A DNA stretch of 62,532 nt from positions 1 through 62,532 of the forward strand of contig CAYGVT010000015.1 of the NCBI GenBank assembly GCA_964353355.1. The letters are read 5' to 3'. The position numbers and the translations under genes were made by a program. Shown piece by piece: positions 41,919 through 51,162 of this stretch (the first letter of the stretch is position 1; the number at the start of each line of letters is the position of its first letter). Below the pieces are notes generated by a model. That model was not told the origin of the DNA. It did no database searches and was given only the letters and a program-made list of their open reading frames with translations. The DNA comes from CAYGVT01 sp964353355 (GTDB lineage Archaea > Thermoplasmatota > DTKX01 > GCA-020343715).

Positions 41919-44855
41919 CTAGCCCGCCTTCTTCTTGTCGCCCTCTAGCTCGTCGATGATGCCCTCGATGTCCGAGTCGATCTTCTCGAGGGCCTCCTCC
42001 TCCCCCTCTATCTCCTCGTCGAGCTTCTCGAGCTCCGTGTCGAGGTTGTCGACCTCCTCGTCGACGGCCTTGAGGTCGTCCTTGGGAACGGTCTTGGGGG
42101 CTGCCTTGGGGGCGGCCTTGGGGGCTGCCTTCGGCTCTGGGGGGGGCGGGCCCTCGGGGGGCTTGACGACGGTGGCAGGCGCCTCTGGCTCCGCGGGCCT
42201 CTCAGGGGCCTCCGCGCCCTCCTTCGCCTCGGACCCCTCCTTGGGGCCCTCGACCGTCTTCCTCTCGGGCTTGATGTACTCGATGGCCTTCTCGCTGTCC
42301 TTGCCGACATGTGCCGTCCTGAGCTCGTCGTAGCGGCGCGAGGTGAGGCGTATGACGATGATGATGGCCACGATGGCGAGTACGGTCGCGAGGATGATGG
42401 CGATCTCCAGTGACGTGGGCGCGTACGATGGCCAGCCCACACGGAGCTCGATGGGCGTGGTCGTGTTGAGCCTGGTGCCGTCCGAGGCGTTGAAGACCAC
42501 GACGTAGGGGTCGTTGTCGTAGTCGAGCTGGAGGTAGGTGACGAACATCACGCCCGCCGCCCAGTCATGGTCGTTCGGGTCCTCGGGCACCATGTCATAG
42601 CGCGAATCGCCGACCGTGACGTAGACGGACGACGGCGCCAGCCCCAGGTCGCTCATGTACAGGACCTTGGCCTCGAAGACCGTCAGCACGTCGCCGCTCG
42701 GCGGGTCGATGGACGCGCTCCAGAGCCGGGGCGGGGGCATCTCGCCCGTGGCATTGAGGTGGATGGTCGCGACGGCCTTGAGGCCGCCGGCATCGGTGAG
42801 CGTGAGCCCGAGCGCCCACGTGCCCGCCACGTCGGGCATCGTGCCCCACACGCGCTTGGTCGTCCTGTCGACCTCAAGGCCGGCGGGCAGGCCCGCCACG
42901 TCGAGCACGGCGAACGCGGGCAGCTCGTCCTCGGCCGCGAACAGGAGCTCCAAGTGGGCGCCGACGCCCAGCCCGACGTCGTGTGGCGGGACCATGTTGC
43001 CGGCCTCGAGCATCCTGAGCCGGGGCGGGATGTTGGGCGGTATGACCCCCTTGACGGCGTAGACGCCGAACGACCCGACGGGCGCGGAGACGGTGAGCAG
43101 GGGCACGTCGACCTGCGAGCCTTGCAGGAGGAGCCAAAGCCCCGCGTCCTCCCTCGCGATGCCGAGCGACGTCTCGTTCATGCCGAACGGGAGGAGCGCC
43201 GTCGAGTACCTGATGTCGAGGGTGCCCGAGGCGAAGACCACGTCGCCAGTGGAGCGGATGGTGACGAACACGCCGATGAGCTCGGCACCGTACGGGGGCT
43301 GGACCTCGGCCACCTCGAACAGGAGGGAGCCGGTGCCGCCGTAGGTCGCCTGGAGCGTGGCGAAGTACTGCGGCTCGTCGAGGGTCATCGTCACCGCGTT
43401 GGCCTGCAGCACGACGACCTGCACCGACGTGGCGTTGACGCCGCCGTATCCGTCGGACACCACGAGCGTGATGGTCGTCTCGGCGAGCAGGAGCGCTGCG
43501 GTCGTGGATGGCATCGGGCCCTGGTAGAGCAGCCTGTCGCCCAGGTCCGTGGTCCATCTGAACGTCAGGGGGTCGCCGTTGGGGTCGCGGCTGCCAGTGG
43601 CGTCGAGGAGCAGGGGCTGGCCCACCACGACGCGCGTGGCCGGCCGGGGAGAGCGCAGCTCGATCACGGGCGCGAGGTTGGTCGTGAGCAGCATCTCGTG
43701 CGTCATGGCCGAGGTCACGGAGAGCGCGCCGGTCGCCCGGTACCGCTCCTTCGTCACGACGATGGTGTGGGGGTTGCGCGCGTCGACGCCGGCGAGCGTC
43801 CGCACGTGGTCCAGGACCTCGGTGCGCGCGGAGCCGTCCGCCCCCGTCGCGCCCTGCCAGACGGTCTGGGCGATGCTGTCGTTGAGCACGACCGCCGCGC
43901 CCTCGACGGGCTCGTAGCCCTGGTCGACCACGCTCACGGTGAGGGTCCAACGGACCTCGAGGGTCGACAGGTCGTCCTTGAGCTCCACCAGGCCCTCGTC
44001 GAGCGTGACGTCGACCATCGTCAGGTGCGACGTCAGGTTGAGACGGACGGGCGTCCCGTAGGGGGCGGCCCGGAGGTCGCCGCCCCTGATGTACATCGTG
44101 GTCTGCTCGAGGCTGAGCGCCACGAAGCAGTTCGTGGTCGTCAGGTTCGTGACGACGGGAGAGGGGTTGCCCCTGACGTTGAGCCCCACGTAGCAGTCGG
44201 AGACGGAGACGTGGTCGAGGACCGCCGCGGACGAGGAGAAGAAGAGCGAGGAGTCGAGCAGGCCCTCGAAGACGACATTGGTGAAATGGGGGTTGGCGGA
44301 CTCGACGAGGATCGAGCCGAACGCGCTCAAGGTCGCGTCCTCGACCGTCACGCTGTCCGACCTGATCATCAGCCCCAGGCCACCTTCGGGGCCGATGTCC
44401 GACATCGAGGACCTGAGCAGGTGGAAGACCCCCTCCTGCTGGACCTCGACCATGTACCTGTCGGAGTCCCACATGGACTTGAGGACGCTCGCGTCGCCGC
44501 CCGTGAGGGGGCTGCCGTCGCGGTCCATCACGACGAGCGCCCCGGTGGGCTCGACGAGGATGCGGTAGGGGTCAGGGCCAATCGTGTTGACGACGAGCGT
44601 CACGCCCGACAGGCTGAGGGTGCCGCCGAGGCCGACGGTGAGGTTGGCGTTGAGCACGATGGTGATGTTCGTGTAGCTGAGCGTGGCCCCAGGCTCGACG
44701 ACCCAGTCGCCCTCGGTCTCGAGGACGTTGTCGCCGAGCGGGCTGCCGTTGCCACCGTCGGTCGGCTCGTTGAGGGCGGCCGCGGTGGCGGCGAGCGCCG
44801 CTGCCGAGAGGACCGCGATGACGAGCGCGAGGATGACTGCCCTGGTCGTTGCCAA
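41919..44855 (-). CDS. Large surface protein with beta-helix and Ig-like domains and cytoplasmic coiled coil
   Basis: 978 residues. Signal peptide (ATTRAVILALVIAVLSAAAL), then a beta-helix-like region (about 50-290), Ig/PKD/cadherin-like domains (VGQPLLLDATGSRDPNGDP; AVLDVAGLPAGLEVDRTTKR), one TM helix (about 810-835) and a cytoplasmic tail of about 140 residues. The tail is Pro/Ala/Lys-rich, with an APKAAPKAAPK repeat, and ends in an acidic coiled coil (NLDTELEKLDEEIEGEEEAL). The tail suggests contact with a cytoplasmic partner; the role is unknown. Confidence 0.82.
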   Translation of the reverse strand: MATTRAVILALVIAVLSAAALAATAAALNEPTDGGNGSPLGDNVLETEGDWVVEPGATLSYTNITIVLNANLTVGLGGTLSLSGVTLVVNTIGPDPYRILVEPTGALVVMDRDGSPLTGGDASVLKSMWDSDRYMVEVQQEGVFHLLRSSMSDIGPEGGLGLMIRSDSVTVEDATLSAFGSILVESANPHFTNVVFEGLLDSSLFFSSSAAVLDHVSVSDCYVGLNVRGNPSPVVTNLTTTNCFVALSLEQTTMYIRGGDLRAAPYGTPVRLNLTSHLTMVDVTLDEGLVELKDDLSTLEVRWTLTVSVVDQGYEPVEGAAVVLNDSIAQTVWQGATGADGSARTEVLDHVRTLAGVDARNPHTIVVTKERYRATGALSVTSAMTHEMLLTTNLAPVIELRSPRPATRVVVGQPLLLDATGSRDPNGDPLTFRWTTDLGDRLLYQGPMPSTTAALLLAETTITLVVSDGYGGVNATSVQVVVLQANAVTMTLDEPQYFATLQATYGGTGSLLFEVAEVQPPYGAELIGVFVTIRSTGDVVFASGTLDIRYSTALLPFGMNETSLGIAREDAGLWLLLQGSQVDVPLLTVSAPVGSFGVYAVKGVIPPNIPPRLRMLEAGNMVPPHDVGLGVGAHLELLFAAEDELPAFAVLDVAGLPAGLEVDRTTKRVWGTMPDVAGTWALGLTLTDAGGLKAVATIHLNATGEMPPPRLWSASIDPPSGDVLTVFEAKVLYMSDLGLAPSSVYVTVGDSRYDMVPEDPNDHDWAAGVMFVTYLQLDYDNDPYVVVFNASDGTRLNTTTPIELRVGWPSYAPTSLEIAIILATVLAIVAIIIVIRLTSRRYDELRTAHVGKDSEKAIEYIKPERKTVEGPKEGSEAKEGAEAPERPAEPEAPATVVKPPEGPPPPEPKAAPKAAPKAAPKTVPKDDLKAVDEEVDNLDTELEKLDEEIEGEEEALEKIDSDIEGIIDELEGDKKKAG

Positions 44856-44956
44856 CTAACACACCGCGGCCTTCATGGCGGGGCGGGCAATTTAACCTTT
44901 GCGCATGGACGCCCCCCTGCCCACCGTTGCTGGCTGCGTGCATCGCAAGGCACCAA

Positions 44957-44968
44957 AAACTTAAAAGC
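44957..44968 (+). promoter_or_regulatory. TATA box, leaderless DP1 gene
   Basis: aaacttaaaagc begins 36 nt and ends 25 nt before ATG 44993, fitting a transcript that starts at or near the start codon. Confidence 0.5.
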
Positions 44969-44992
44969 CGACCGCTCCATGCACATCGCGGG

Positions 44993-46591
44993 ATGCGCGA
45001 TAAGGTTCTGGGCGTCTTCCTGGATAGAGCCCTGCTCGTCGAGGACCGCGCCGTGGGGTACCTCCTTCAGCAATCCGACCCGGTCGCCGCCTCGCTGCGG
45101 GTCGTCGAGTCCGTAGGCCGCCTCGCCGACCCGCCCCTGGTCGTGGGGCTCACCGAGGTGCTCCAGCACCTGGAGGCGCAGCCCCGGCCCGGCTCCGTCG
45201 TCGTGCTCATGCCCGAGCCCGGCTCCGGCGGAGCCGTCCCGACGCGGCTGCCCGACACGCTCCCGGGCGCCCGCGCGCTCGCGCGGGAGGTCGCCCCCGC
45301 ACCAGCCCTACCGCAACCGGCGCGGCCCGCGATGGCCGCACCGTGCCCCACCGTCGCGAGGCCGGTGGCCGCCAACGGGAGGGAGTGCCGCCTCGAGGTC
45401 CTGCGCGACATCACGGGCAACTCGACGTGCTCGGGCCAGGCCTCGGACTTCACCAAGTACTTCCAGGACAGGTTCAGCAAGCTCAAGCGGCTCATCGCCA
45501 ACCGCCAGGAGATGTCGGGCGCGCTCCCCATCGCGGCCCTCCAGCACCGGACCGGCGCCGTGAAGACCCTCGGCATGGTCAAGGAGAGGTCGTCCACCTC
45601 CAAGGGCGGCGTCATCTTCGAGCTCGAGGACCTGACCGCGACCGTCAAGGTGCTGTGCATGCAGGGCCGCGCGCCCATCGACATCGTGACGGACGAGGTC
45701 GTGGGCGTGATCGGCAACCTCAACGCCGACCGGAGCCTCATCTACGCGGACACGATAGTCCGGCCCGAGATCCCCGTGCGCAGGAACGGCCACCGCTCCG
45801 AGCGGGACCTGCACGTCGCGTTCGCGTCCGACATCCACGTGGGCTCGGTGACGTTCCTCGACGCGCACTGGGACCGGTTCATGGACTTCCTCAACGGGCG
45901 GCTCGACACGTCCAACGGGCTGCTGGACACGCTCGAGTACCTCATCGTGCCGGGCGACCTCGTGGACGGCATCGGCGTGTACCCCAGCCAGCGCGAGGAG
46001 CTGCTCATCCCCGACATGTTCAGGCAGTACGAGGCGCTCGCGGAGCTGCTCAAGGACGTGCCCGACCGCATCGAGGTCGTGCTCCTCCCGGGCAACCACG
46101 ACGCCGTGCGGCAGGCCGAGCCGCAGCCCGCGCTGCCAAGGGACCTCCAGAAGCTCTTCACGGGCAAGGTCAGGTTCCTCGGGAACCCCGCGATGCTCAG
46201 CATCGACGGCGTCTACGTCCTGGCCTACCACGGTCACAGCATCGACGACTTCGTGCAGACGGTGCAGGGCTGCACCTACGAGCAGCCCCTCGTGACGATG
46301 AAGGAGATGCTCAAGCGCCGCCACCTCGCGCCCGTCTACGGCGGCAAGGTGCCCATCGCCCCGGAGGCGTCCGACCACCTCGTCATCGACACCATCCCCG
46401 ACATCTTCGTGACCGGGCACGTCCACGGCGCGGGCGCCGAGGCGCACCGCGGCACGCTGCTCATCAACTCCTCGGCCTGGCAGTCGCAGACGAAGTACCA
46501 AAAGTCGATGAACTTCGTGCCCGACCCCGCGAAGGTCCCCATCGTGAACCTGCGGGACATGTCGGTCAAGGTCATGGACTTCGCGGCGTGA
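44993..46591 (+). CDS. polB: DNA polymerase D small subunit (DP1, 3'-5' exonuclease)
   Basis: 532 residues from ATG 44993. DP1 is the proofreading subunit of the archaeal replicative polymerase PolD. A poorly conserved N-terminal region and Pro/Ala linker (about 90-140) precede an OB-fold part and the calcineurin-like phosphoesterase domain. All its motifs are present: DIHVG, GDLVDG, GNHD, YHGHS and GHVHG, so metal binding and nuclease activity should be intact. The large subunit (DP2) is not in the window. Confidence 0.95.
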   Translation: MRDKVLGVFLDRALLVEDRAVGYLLQQSDPVAASLRVVESVGRLADPPLVVGLTEVLQHLEAQPRPGSVVVLMPEPGSGGAVPTRLPDTLPGARALAREVAPAPALPQPARPAMAAPCPTVARPVAANGRECRLEVLRDITGNSTCSGQASDFTKYFQDRFSKLKRLIANRQEMSGALPIAALQHRTGAVKTLGMVKERSSTSKGGVIFELEDLTATVKVLCMQGRAPIDIVTDEVVGVIGNLNADRSLIYADTIVRPEIPVRRNGHRSERDLHVAFASDIHVGSVTFLDAHWDRFMDFLNGRLDTSNGLLDTLEYLIVPGDLVDGIGVYPSQREELLIPDMFRQYEALAELLKDVPDRIEVVLLPGNHDAVRQAEPQPALPRDLQKLFTGKVRFLGNPAMLSIDGVYVLAYHGHSIDDFVQTVQGCTYEQPLVTMKEMLKRRHLAPVYGGKVPIAPEASDHLVIDTIPDIFVTGHVHGAGAEAHRGTLLINSSAWQSQTKYQKSMNFVPDPAKVPIVNLRDMSVKVMDFAA

Positions 46592-46646
46592 GCGCGCGCA
46601 GCTGGCCACCCAAAGGATTATCACAGCCGTCGCGTATCATTCCACA

Positions 46647-47228
46647 TTGCCGAGCTGGATCATCTCCGAGGGGAAATCCAAGAAGGTCGAGACCGTGGAC
46701 CGTGGGGAGCTCCTGCTCCGCAGCCAGCAGGAGTGGTTCGACAGGTACAATAGAATGCTCATCGCCCAATGGGGAGGATCTTTCGTTCTCATCTTTTTCT
46801 TGTCCGCCATGCTGTTCGTATTCATCGGAATAGGAGGAGCGCCGATCCTCGTGGCGACGGCCGTCACCATCGTCGCCCTCAGTACGTCTCCCATCTCGCT
46901 CATCGCCTATCGGCGGTACGCGAGGAAGGCCTTGGCCATGGGAATCGTCCCAGGCCTGTACAGCAATGGGCTCCATGTCCCCACACCGGTCGGAACGACC
47001 ATCCTGTTCTTCCCCTACCCGGAGATGACCGAGGTCCGAACAGTCTCCAAGCTCGGCTCAGGCACCCTCGCCATCGGCACACGGGGTGGCAAGACGCGTA
47101 TCTTCATCAACCGCAGGTTCCTCGGCGAGGACGGGCTCGCGCTGCTCCAGTCGCTTGCTGGGCATGCGCCATCGCCATCGCCTGCCTCACCGCCCCGGCT
47201 CGTCGTGTACCCGTCATCCGACAGGTAG
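46647..47228 (+). CDS. Two-TM membrane protein with PH-like domain
   Basis: 193 residues counted from a TTG at 46647; no ATG fits better, so the start is uncertain. A charged N-terminus, two TM helices (about 45-95), then a beta-rich domain (GLYSNGLHVPTPVGTTILF, MTEVRTVSKLGSGTLAIGT) with a closing helix, like a PH-like domain. The same layout occurs at 28554-29096. It is 55 bp downstream of DP1. Role unknown. Confidence 0.6.
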   Translation: MPSWIISEGKSKKVETVDRGELLLRSQQEWFDRYNRMLIAQWGGSFVLIFFLSAMLFVFIGIGGAPILVATAVTIVALSTSPISLIAYRRYARKALAMGIVPGLYSNGLHVPTPVGTTILFFPYPEMTEVRTVSKLGSGTLAIGTRGGKTRIFINRRFLGEDGLALLQSLAGHAPSPSPASPPRLVVYPSSDR

Positions 47229-47296
47229 GGCTCAGTCTTGTCCAAGGCCAGCAACCTTTATTAATCCCCCCTGGCCTACCCCAGCCCGGGTCCAGC

Positions 47297-47512
47297 ATGA
47301 CGATGCCTCTCGCGGTCCTCGAGAAGTCGCTCGGTCAGCGCATCACCCTCCTGCTCAAGGACAAGCGCGTCCTGGAGGGCAAGCTGACGGGCTACGACGA
47401 GCACATGAACCTTGTGCTAGAGGACTGCGAGGAGACCGCGGACGACGCGCGCCGCCGCCTCGGGATGGTCATCCTGCGCGGCTCGAACGTGGTGAGCATC
47501 TCCAAGCCGTAG
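47297..47512 (+). CDS. Sm-like archaeal protein (LSm)
   Basis: 71 residues from ATG 47297. Sm1 motif: LGQRITLLLKDKRVLEGKL, GYDEHMNLVLEDCEE; Sm2 motif: GMVILRGSNVVSIS. Archaeal Sm proteins form six- or seven-membered rings that bind U-rich RNA. An AT-rich box (ctttattaatcc) lies about 35 nt upstream. The size and motifs are typical. Confidence 0.95.
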   Translation: MTMPLAVLEKSLGQRITLLLKDKRVLEGKLTGYDEHMNLVLEDCEETADDARRRLGMVILRGSNVVSISKP

Positions 47513-47592
47513 CGCGGTTCCGGTCCGGTCCTCGCTGGTCTACCTTCGCTCCCATCCAAACTCTTTTCTGCGCTCGCGCCCCTTGCGCCACC

Positions 47593-48582
47593 GTGGACGC
47601 CGTCATCCTCGCGGGCGGGCTCGGCACGCGGTTGCGGCCGCTCACCCTGAGCCGTCCCAAGCCGCTCCTCCCCCTCGTGGGCGAGCCCATGGTCGACCGC
47701 CTCGTGCGGTCGCTCCCGCGCGAGGTCCGGAGGGTGGTGCTCGCGGTCAACTACATGGCGGACGCCATCCGCGCGCACCTGCGCGAGGTCGACCTCGGGG
47801 TGGAGGTCGAGGTGGTGGAGGAGGCCGAGCCCCTGGGCACGGGGGGCGCGTTCCGCAACGCCTTCGCCAGTCTAGGCGCGGACCTCTTCATCGGACTGAA
47901 CGGGGACGTCGTCGCGTCCCTCGACCTGGGCGCGATGCTCAGGGCGCACCGCGCGCACGGAGGCGTGGGCACCATCGCCGCGTGGAGGGTCGAGGACCCG
48001 AGCCCGTACGGGGTCATCGAGCTCGACGCGCGCGGCCGCATCGTGGGCTTCCAGGAGAAGCCGCCGAAGGGGCAGGCGCGCTCGGACCTCATCAACGCGG
48101 GCGCCTACGTGCTGCGCACCGACGTCCTCGACTCGCTCGAGAGGGGCGCTCCCGCGTCCATCGAGCGCGACGTGTTCCCGCGCGTGCTCGACCGTGGGCT
48201 GCATGGCTTCAGGTTCGAGGGCTTCTGGGTGGACGCGGGGACGCCGCGCGACTACCTGCGCGCGCACCGCGAGCTGCTCGCGCGCGAGCCGCCCCCCCGC
48301 CCCAGGGAGATGGACGCGCACCCCACCGCGCGCGTGGTCCAGCCATCGTACATCGCGGACGGGGTCCGCCTGGGCGCGGGGTGCGAGGTCGGGCCGTTCG
48401 CTGCGCTCGGCGAGGGCTGCGTCGTCGCAGAGGGCGCCCGCGTCTCGGAATCGGTGCTGCTGCCCCGCGCGAGGGTGGGTCGGCGCGCCCGCATGGCTCG
48501 GTCCGTGCTCGGGGAGGGGGCGGAGGTCGCCGAGGGGGCCTCGCTCGACGGCGCGGTCGTCGCGGACGGGGAGCGCGCCTGA
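47593..48582 (+). CDS. Sugar-1-phosphate nucleotidyltransferase
   Basis: 329 residues from GTG 47593. The N-terminal domain has the nucleotide-binding signature GGLGTRLRPLTLSRPKPLLP, then GTGGAFRNAF, the catalytic-metal LNGD and FWVDAGTPRDYL. The C-terminal 90 residues form a short left-handed beta-helix with hexapeptide-like repeats (VRLGAGCEVGPFAALGEG). This is the layout of mannose-1-phosphate guanylyltransferase and glucose-1-phosphate thymidylyl/uridylyltransferases; the sugar and nucleotide cannot be told from sequence. It supplies activated sugars for glycans. Confidence 0.92.
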   Translation: MDAVILAGGLGTRLRPLTLSRPKPLLPLVGEPMVDRLVRSLPREVRRVVLAVNYMADAIRAHLREVDLGVEVEVVEEAEPLGTGGAFRNAFASLGADLFIGLNGDVVASLDLGAMLRAHRAHGGVGTIAAWRVEDPSPYGVIELDARGRIVGFQEKPPKGQARSDLINAGAYVLRTDVLDSLERGAPASIERDVFPRVLDRGLHGFRFEGFWVDAGTPRDYLRAHRELLAREPPPRPREMDAHPTARVVQPSYIADGVRLGAGCEVGPFAALGEGCVVAEGARVSESVLLPRARVGRRARMARSVLGEGAEVAEGASLDGAVVADGERA

Positions 48583-48584
48583 GC

Positions 48585-48899
48585 TCAGGGCCGCATCGTG
48601 AGCTTCCCGCGCTCGTACATGAGGTAGGCGAGGCCGACGACCGCGAGCACGACGATGCCGACGTTGAGCCCAAGCAGCCACCGAGCCCCTGTCATCCAGA
48701 ACAGGGCGAGCACCACGGCCATCATCACGCCCACCATGATGGCGAGGCCCATCGCGAGCCCGACGAGGCGCATGGCCCGGGCGTAGGACGCGGCCTCGGC
48801 CGGGTCCGCGGCGCGCGTGGCCGAGCGCGAGGGGAGCGGCGCGGCACCGCCCGAGCGGGCGTCCTCGTACTCCTCCTCCTCGGGGAGGCGCGCGGTCAT
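48585..48899 (-). CDS. Small two-TM protein
   Basis: 104 residues. A polar N-terminus (about 45 residues) is followed by two TM helices (VGLAMGLAIMVGVMMAVVLA and WLLGLNVGIVVLAVVGLAYL). Its ATG overlaps the stop of the MBL-fold gene by 4 nt (ATGA), so the two form an operon. Its stop is 2 nt from that of the convergent nucleotidyltransferase. Unrecognised. Confidence 0.72.
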   Translation of the reverse strand: MTARLPEEEEYEDARSGGAAPLPSRSATRAADPAEAASYARAMRLVGLAMGLAIMVGVMMAVVLALFWMTGARWLLGLNVGIVVLAVVGLAYLMYERGKLTMRP

Positions 48900-49576
48900 C
48901 CGTCCTCCTCCTGGCCTCCGTACATGCGCGCCATCCGCAGGCCCATCAGGATGTGGTCGGTCGCGCCCCCCTCGACGGCGGGGCCGTGGCCGGGGTACAT
49001 GGAGTCCGCGCCCAGCCTGGAGAGCCGCTCGATGCTCGCCACGAGCTTGCGGTAGTCGCCGCCCGCGAGGTCCCAACGGCCGATGCCGCCGTCGGCGTAC
49101 ACCGTGTCCCCGGGGACGAGGGCATTGGCCTTGGCATCCCAAAGCGCGATGGCGTCCGGGGAGTGGCCGGGGGTGTGCAGCACCTCCCAACTGGCGGCGC
49201 CGGTGTCGATCGTGTCGCCCTCCTTGAGGGGACGGGCGTCCACGCGCTCGAGCTCGCCGCCGAACAGCCATGCGCCGGACTCCTCGGCGTCGCCGCCCGC
49301 CATGGCCGCGACGCCCACCTCGTGGATGAGGACCTCGGCGCCCAGCTCGCGCGCGAGGCCGGCCGCGCCGCCCGAGTGGTCGTAGTGCCGGTGCGTGAGG
49401 ACCAGGCGGTCGACGCGCCCGGTCTTGAGCATGCCCCTGATGCGGCGCGCGTACAGGGCGGTCGCGCCGCCCGTGCCCGCGTCCACGACCACCGGGCGGT
49501 CGCCCTCCAGCAGGTAGAGGTTGCTGTCGAAGGCCTGCCCGGGGATGCGTCGGACGCGCGGCTGTGCGGTGGCCAT
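48896..49576 (-). CDS. Metallo-beta-lactamase-fold hydrolase
   Basis: 226 residues. The two-metal site is complete: THRHYDHSGG (61-70), the next His in HTPGHSPD, Asp in PGDTVY and the last His in YPGHGP. This is the glyoxalase II/persulfide dioxygenase-like branch of the superfamily; the substrate is unknown. It overlaps the small membrane protein gene by 4 nt and is divergent from the symporter gene. Confidence 0.9.
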   Translation of the reverse strand: MATAQPRVRRIPGQAFDSNLYLLEGDRPVVVDAGTGGATALYARRIRGMLKTGRVDRLVLTHRHYDHSGGAAGLARELGAEVLIHEVGVAAMAGGDAEESGAWLFGGELERVDARPLKEGDTIDTGAASWEVLHTPGHSPDAIALWDAKANALVPGDTVYADGGIGRWDLAGGDYRKLVASIERLSRLGADSMYPGHGPAVEGGATDHILMGLRMARMYGGQEEDG

Positions 49577-49683
49577 GCACGCCCCAGTACGCGCCGCCAG
49601 GACATGAGCGTTGCGGCGATCTCGCCAGCAAAGGTCTTATCGCTGGACGCCAATCGGCTGGCGCAGCCAACGGGGGACGTCCG

Positions 49684-51162
49684 GTGGTCGAGGAGCAGAA
49701 GGGCGAGGAGCAGTGGTCGGGCAGGCTGGGCTTCCTGCTCGCCGCCGTCGGCTCGGCCATCGGCCTCGGTGCCGTCTGGCGGTTCCCCTACCTCGTGTAC
49801 GAGCACGGCGGCGGCGCGTTCCTCATCCCGTACCTCATAGCGCTTTTCGTGTCCGGCATCCCGCTCATGATCCTCGAGCTCGGCGTGGGCAAGACGTTCC
49901 GCACGTCCGCTCCCATCGCCTTCATGCGCATCAACAAGCGCATGGGCTGGGTGGGATGGACCACGCTCATGCTGGGGTTCGTCATCATCGCGTACTACAC
50001 CGTCGTCCTCGCCTGGTCGCTCGTGTACATGTTCGCGTCGCCGAGCCTTGCCTGGGGCAACGACCCCCAGGGCTTCTTCAACAACGAGGTCGTGCACCTC
50101 ACGCCGGGCCCCGGCCAGCTCGGCGGCATCGGGGCGAGCGTGCTGGTGATGGTCCTCGTCACGTGGCTCATCATCTACCTCATCATCGTGAGGGGCATCA
50201 AGATGGTGTCCAAGGTGGTGATGCTCACGGTGCCCGCGCCTTACATCCTCATGCTCATCCTGGCCTTCTTCAGCCTGCGTCTGAACGGCGCGGACGTGGG
50301 GCTCGAGTACTACTTGCGACCGGACTTCGCGAAGCTCGTGGACCCGGAGGTCTGGCTCGCCGCGTTCGCGCAGATATTCTTCGCGCTGTCGCTCTCCACG
50401 GGCGTGATGATCGCCTACAGCTCGCGGCTGGACCGGAAGGCCGACGTCGTCAACAACTCCTACATCGTGAGCTTCCTCGACGTGGGGTTCGCCTTCTTCG
50501 CGGGCATCGTGGTGTTCTCCACGCTCGGCTACATGGCGGCCGCCCAGGGCGTGCCCATGGAGGACGCGGTCGTGGGCGGCCCGGGCCTCGCCTATGTGGC
50601 CTACCCCACGGCCATCTCGTTGCTCCCCAGCGCCAACGCCCTGTTCGGCGTGCTCTTCTTCCTGATGCTGTTCACGCTCGGCATAGATTCGGCCTTCGCC
50701 ACCATCGAGGCGGTCGCGCTCGGCCTCAAGGACGCGGGCTTCAACTACAAGCGCATGGCGCTCATCTCCTCCGCGGGCGGCGCGCTGCTGGCCGTGCTCT
50801 TCGCCACGGGCGGGGGCTACCACTGGCTGTGGATAGTCGACAACTTCTTCAACGAGGTCGGCATAGTGACGATGGGCCTCCTGGAGTGCTACATCGTGGG
50901 CCACCTCTACAGCACCAAGAAGTTCGTGAGGGAGGTCAACGAGACCTCCGAGCTCCACATAGGCAGGTTCTGGATCGTGTGCATCAAGTACGTGACCCCT
51001 CTCATCCTGGTCATCATGCTCATTGCCAAGCTCATCCAGACCGCCATCTCCGGCTTCCAGGGCTATCCCGCGTGGGCGATCTTCGTGGGCGGGCTGTTCC
51101 CCATCGTGCTCATCGCCTTCATCGCGGTGCGCATGTCCAGGAGGTGGGGCCCGCGGGACTGA
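49684..51162 (+). CDS. Na+-dependent symporter, SNF/NSS family
   Basis: 492 residues from GTG 49684. About twelve TM helices. TM1 carries the family signature AAVGSAIGLGAVWRFPYL, whose unwound part binds Na+ and substrate, followed by NGGGAF-like EHGGGAFLIPY. Such LeuT-type carriers take up amino acids or related solutes with Na+. The substrate cannot be told. The 3' end overlaps the next gene by 19 bp. Confidence 0.95.
   Translation: MVEEQKGEEQWSGRLGFLLAAVGSAIGLGAVWRFPYLVYEHGGGAFLIPYLIALFVSGIPLMILELGVGKTFRTSAPIAFMRINKRMGWVGWTTLMLGFVIIAYYTVVLAWSLVYMFASPSLAWGNDPQGFFNNEVVHLTPGPGQLGGIGASVLVMVLVTWLIIYLIIVRGIKMVSKVVMLTVPAPYILMLILAFFSLRLNGADVGLEYYLRPDFAKLVDPEVWLAAFAQIFFALSLSTGVMIAYSSRLDRKADVVNNSYIVSFLDVGFAFFAGIVVFSTLGYMAAAQGVPMEDAVVGGPGLAYVAYPTAISLLPSANALFGVLFFLMLFTLGIDSAFATIEAVALGLKDAGFNYKRMALISSAGGALLAVLFATGGGYHWLWIVDNFFNEVGIVTMGLLECYIVGHLYSTKKFVREVNETSELHIGRFWIVCIKYVTPLILVIMLIAKLIQTAISGFQGYPAWAIFVGGLFPIVLIAFIAVRMSRRWGPRD

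Noticed and set aside
42567..45116. An 849-codon plus-strand open frame opposite the large surface protein
   Set aside because: Antisense of a protein with a clear signal peptide and domains; no recognisable content.
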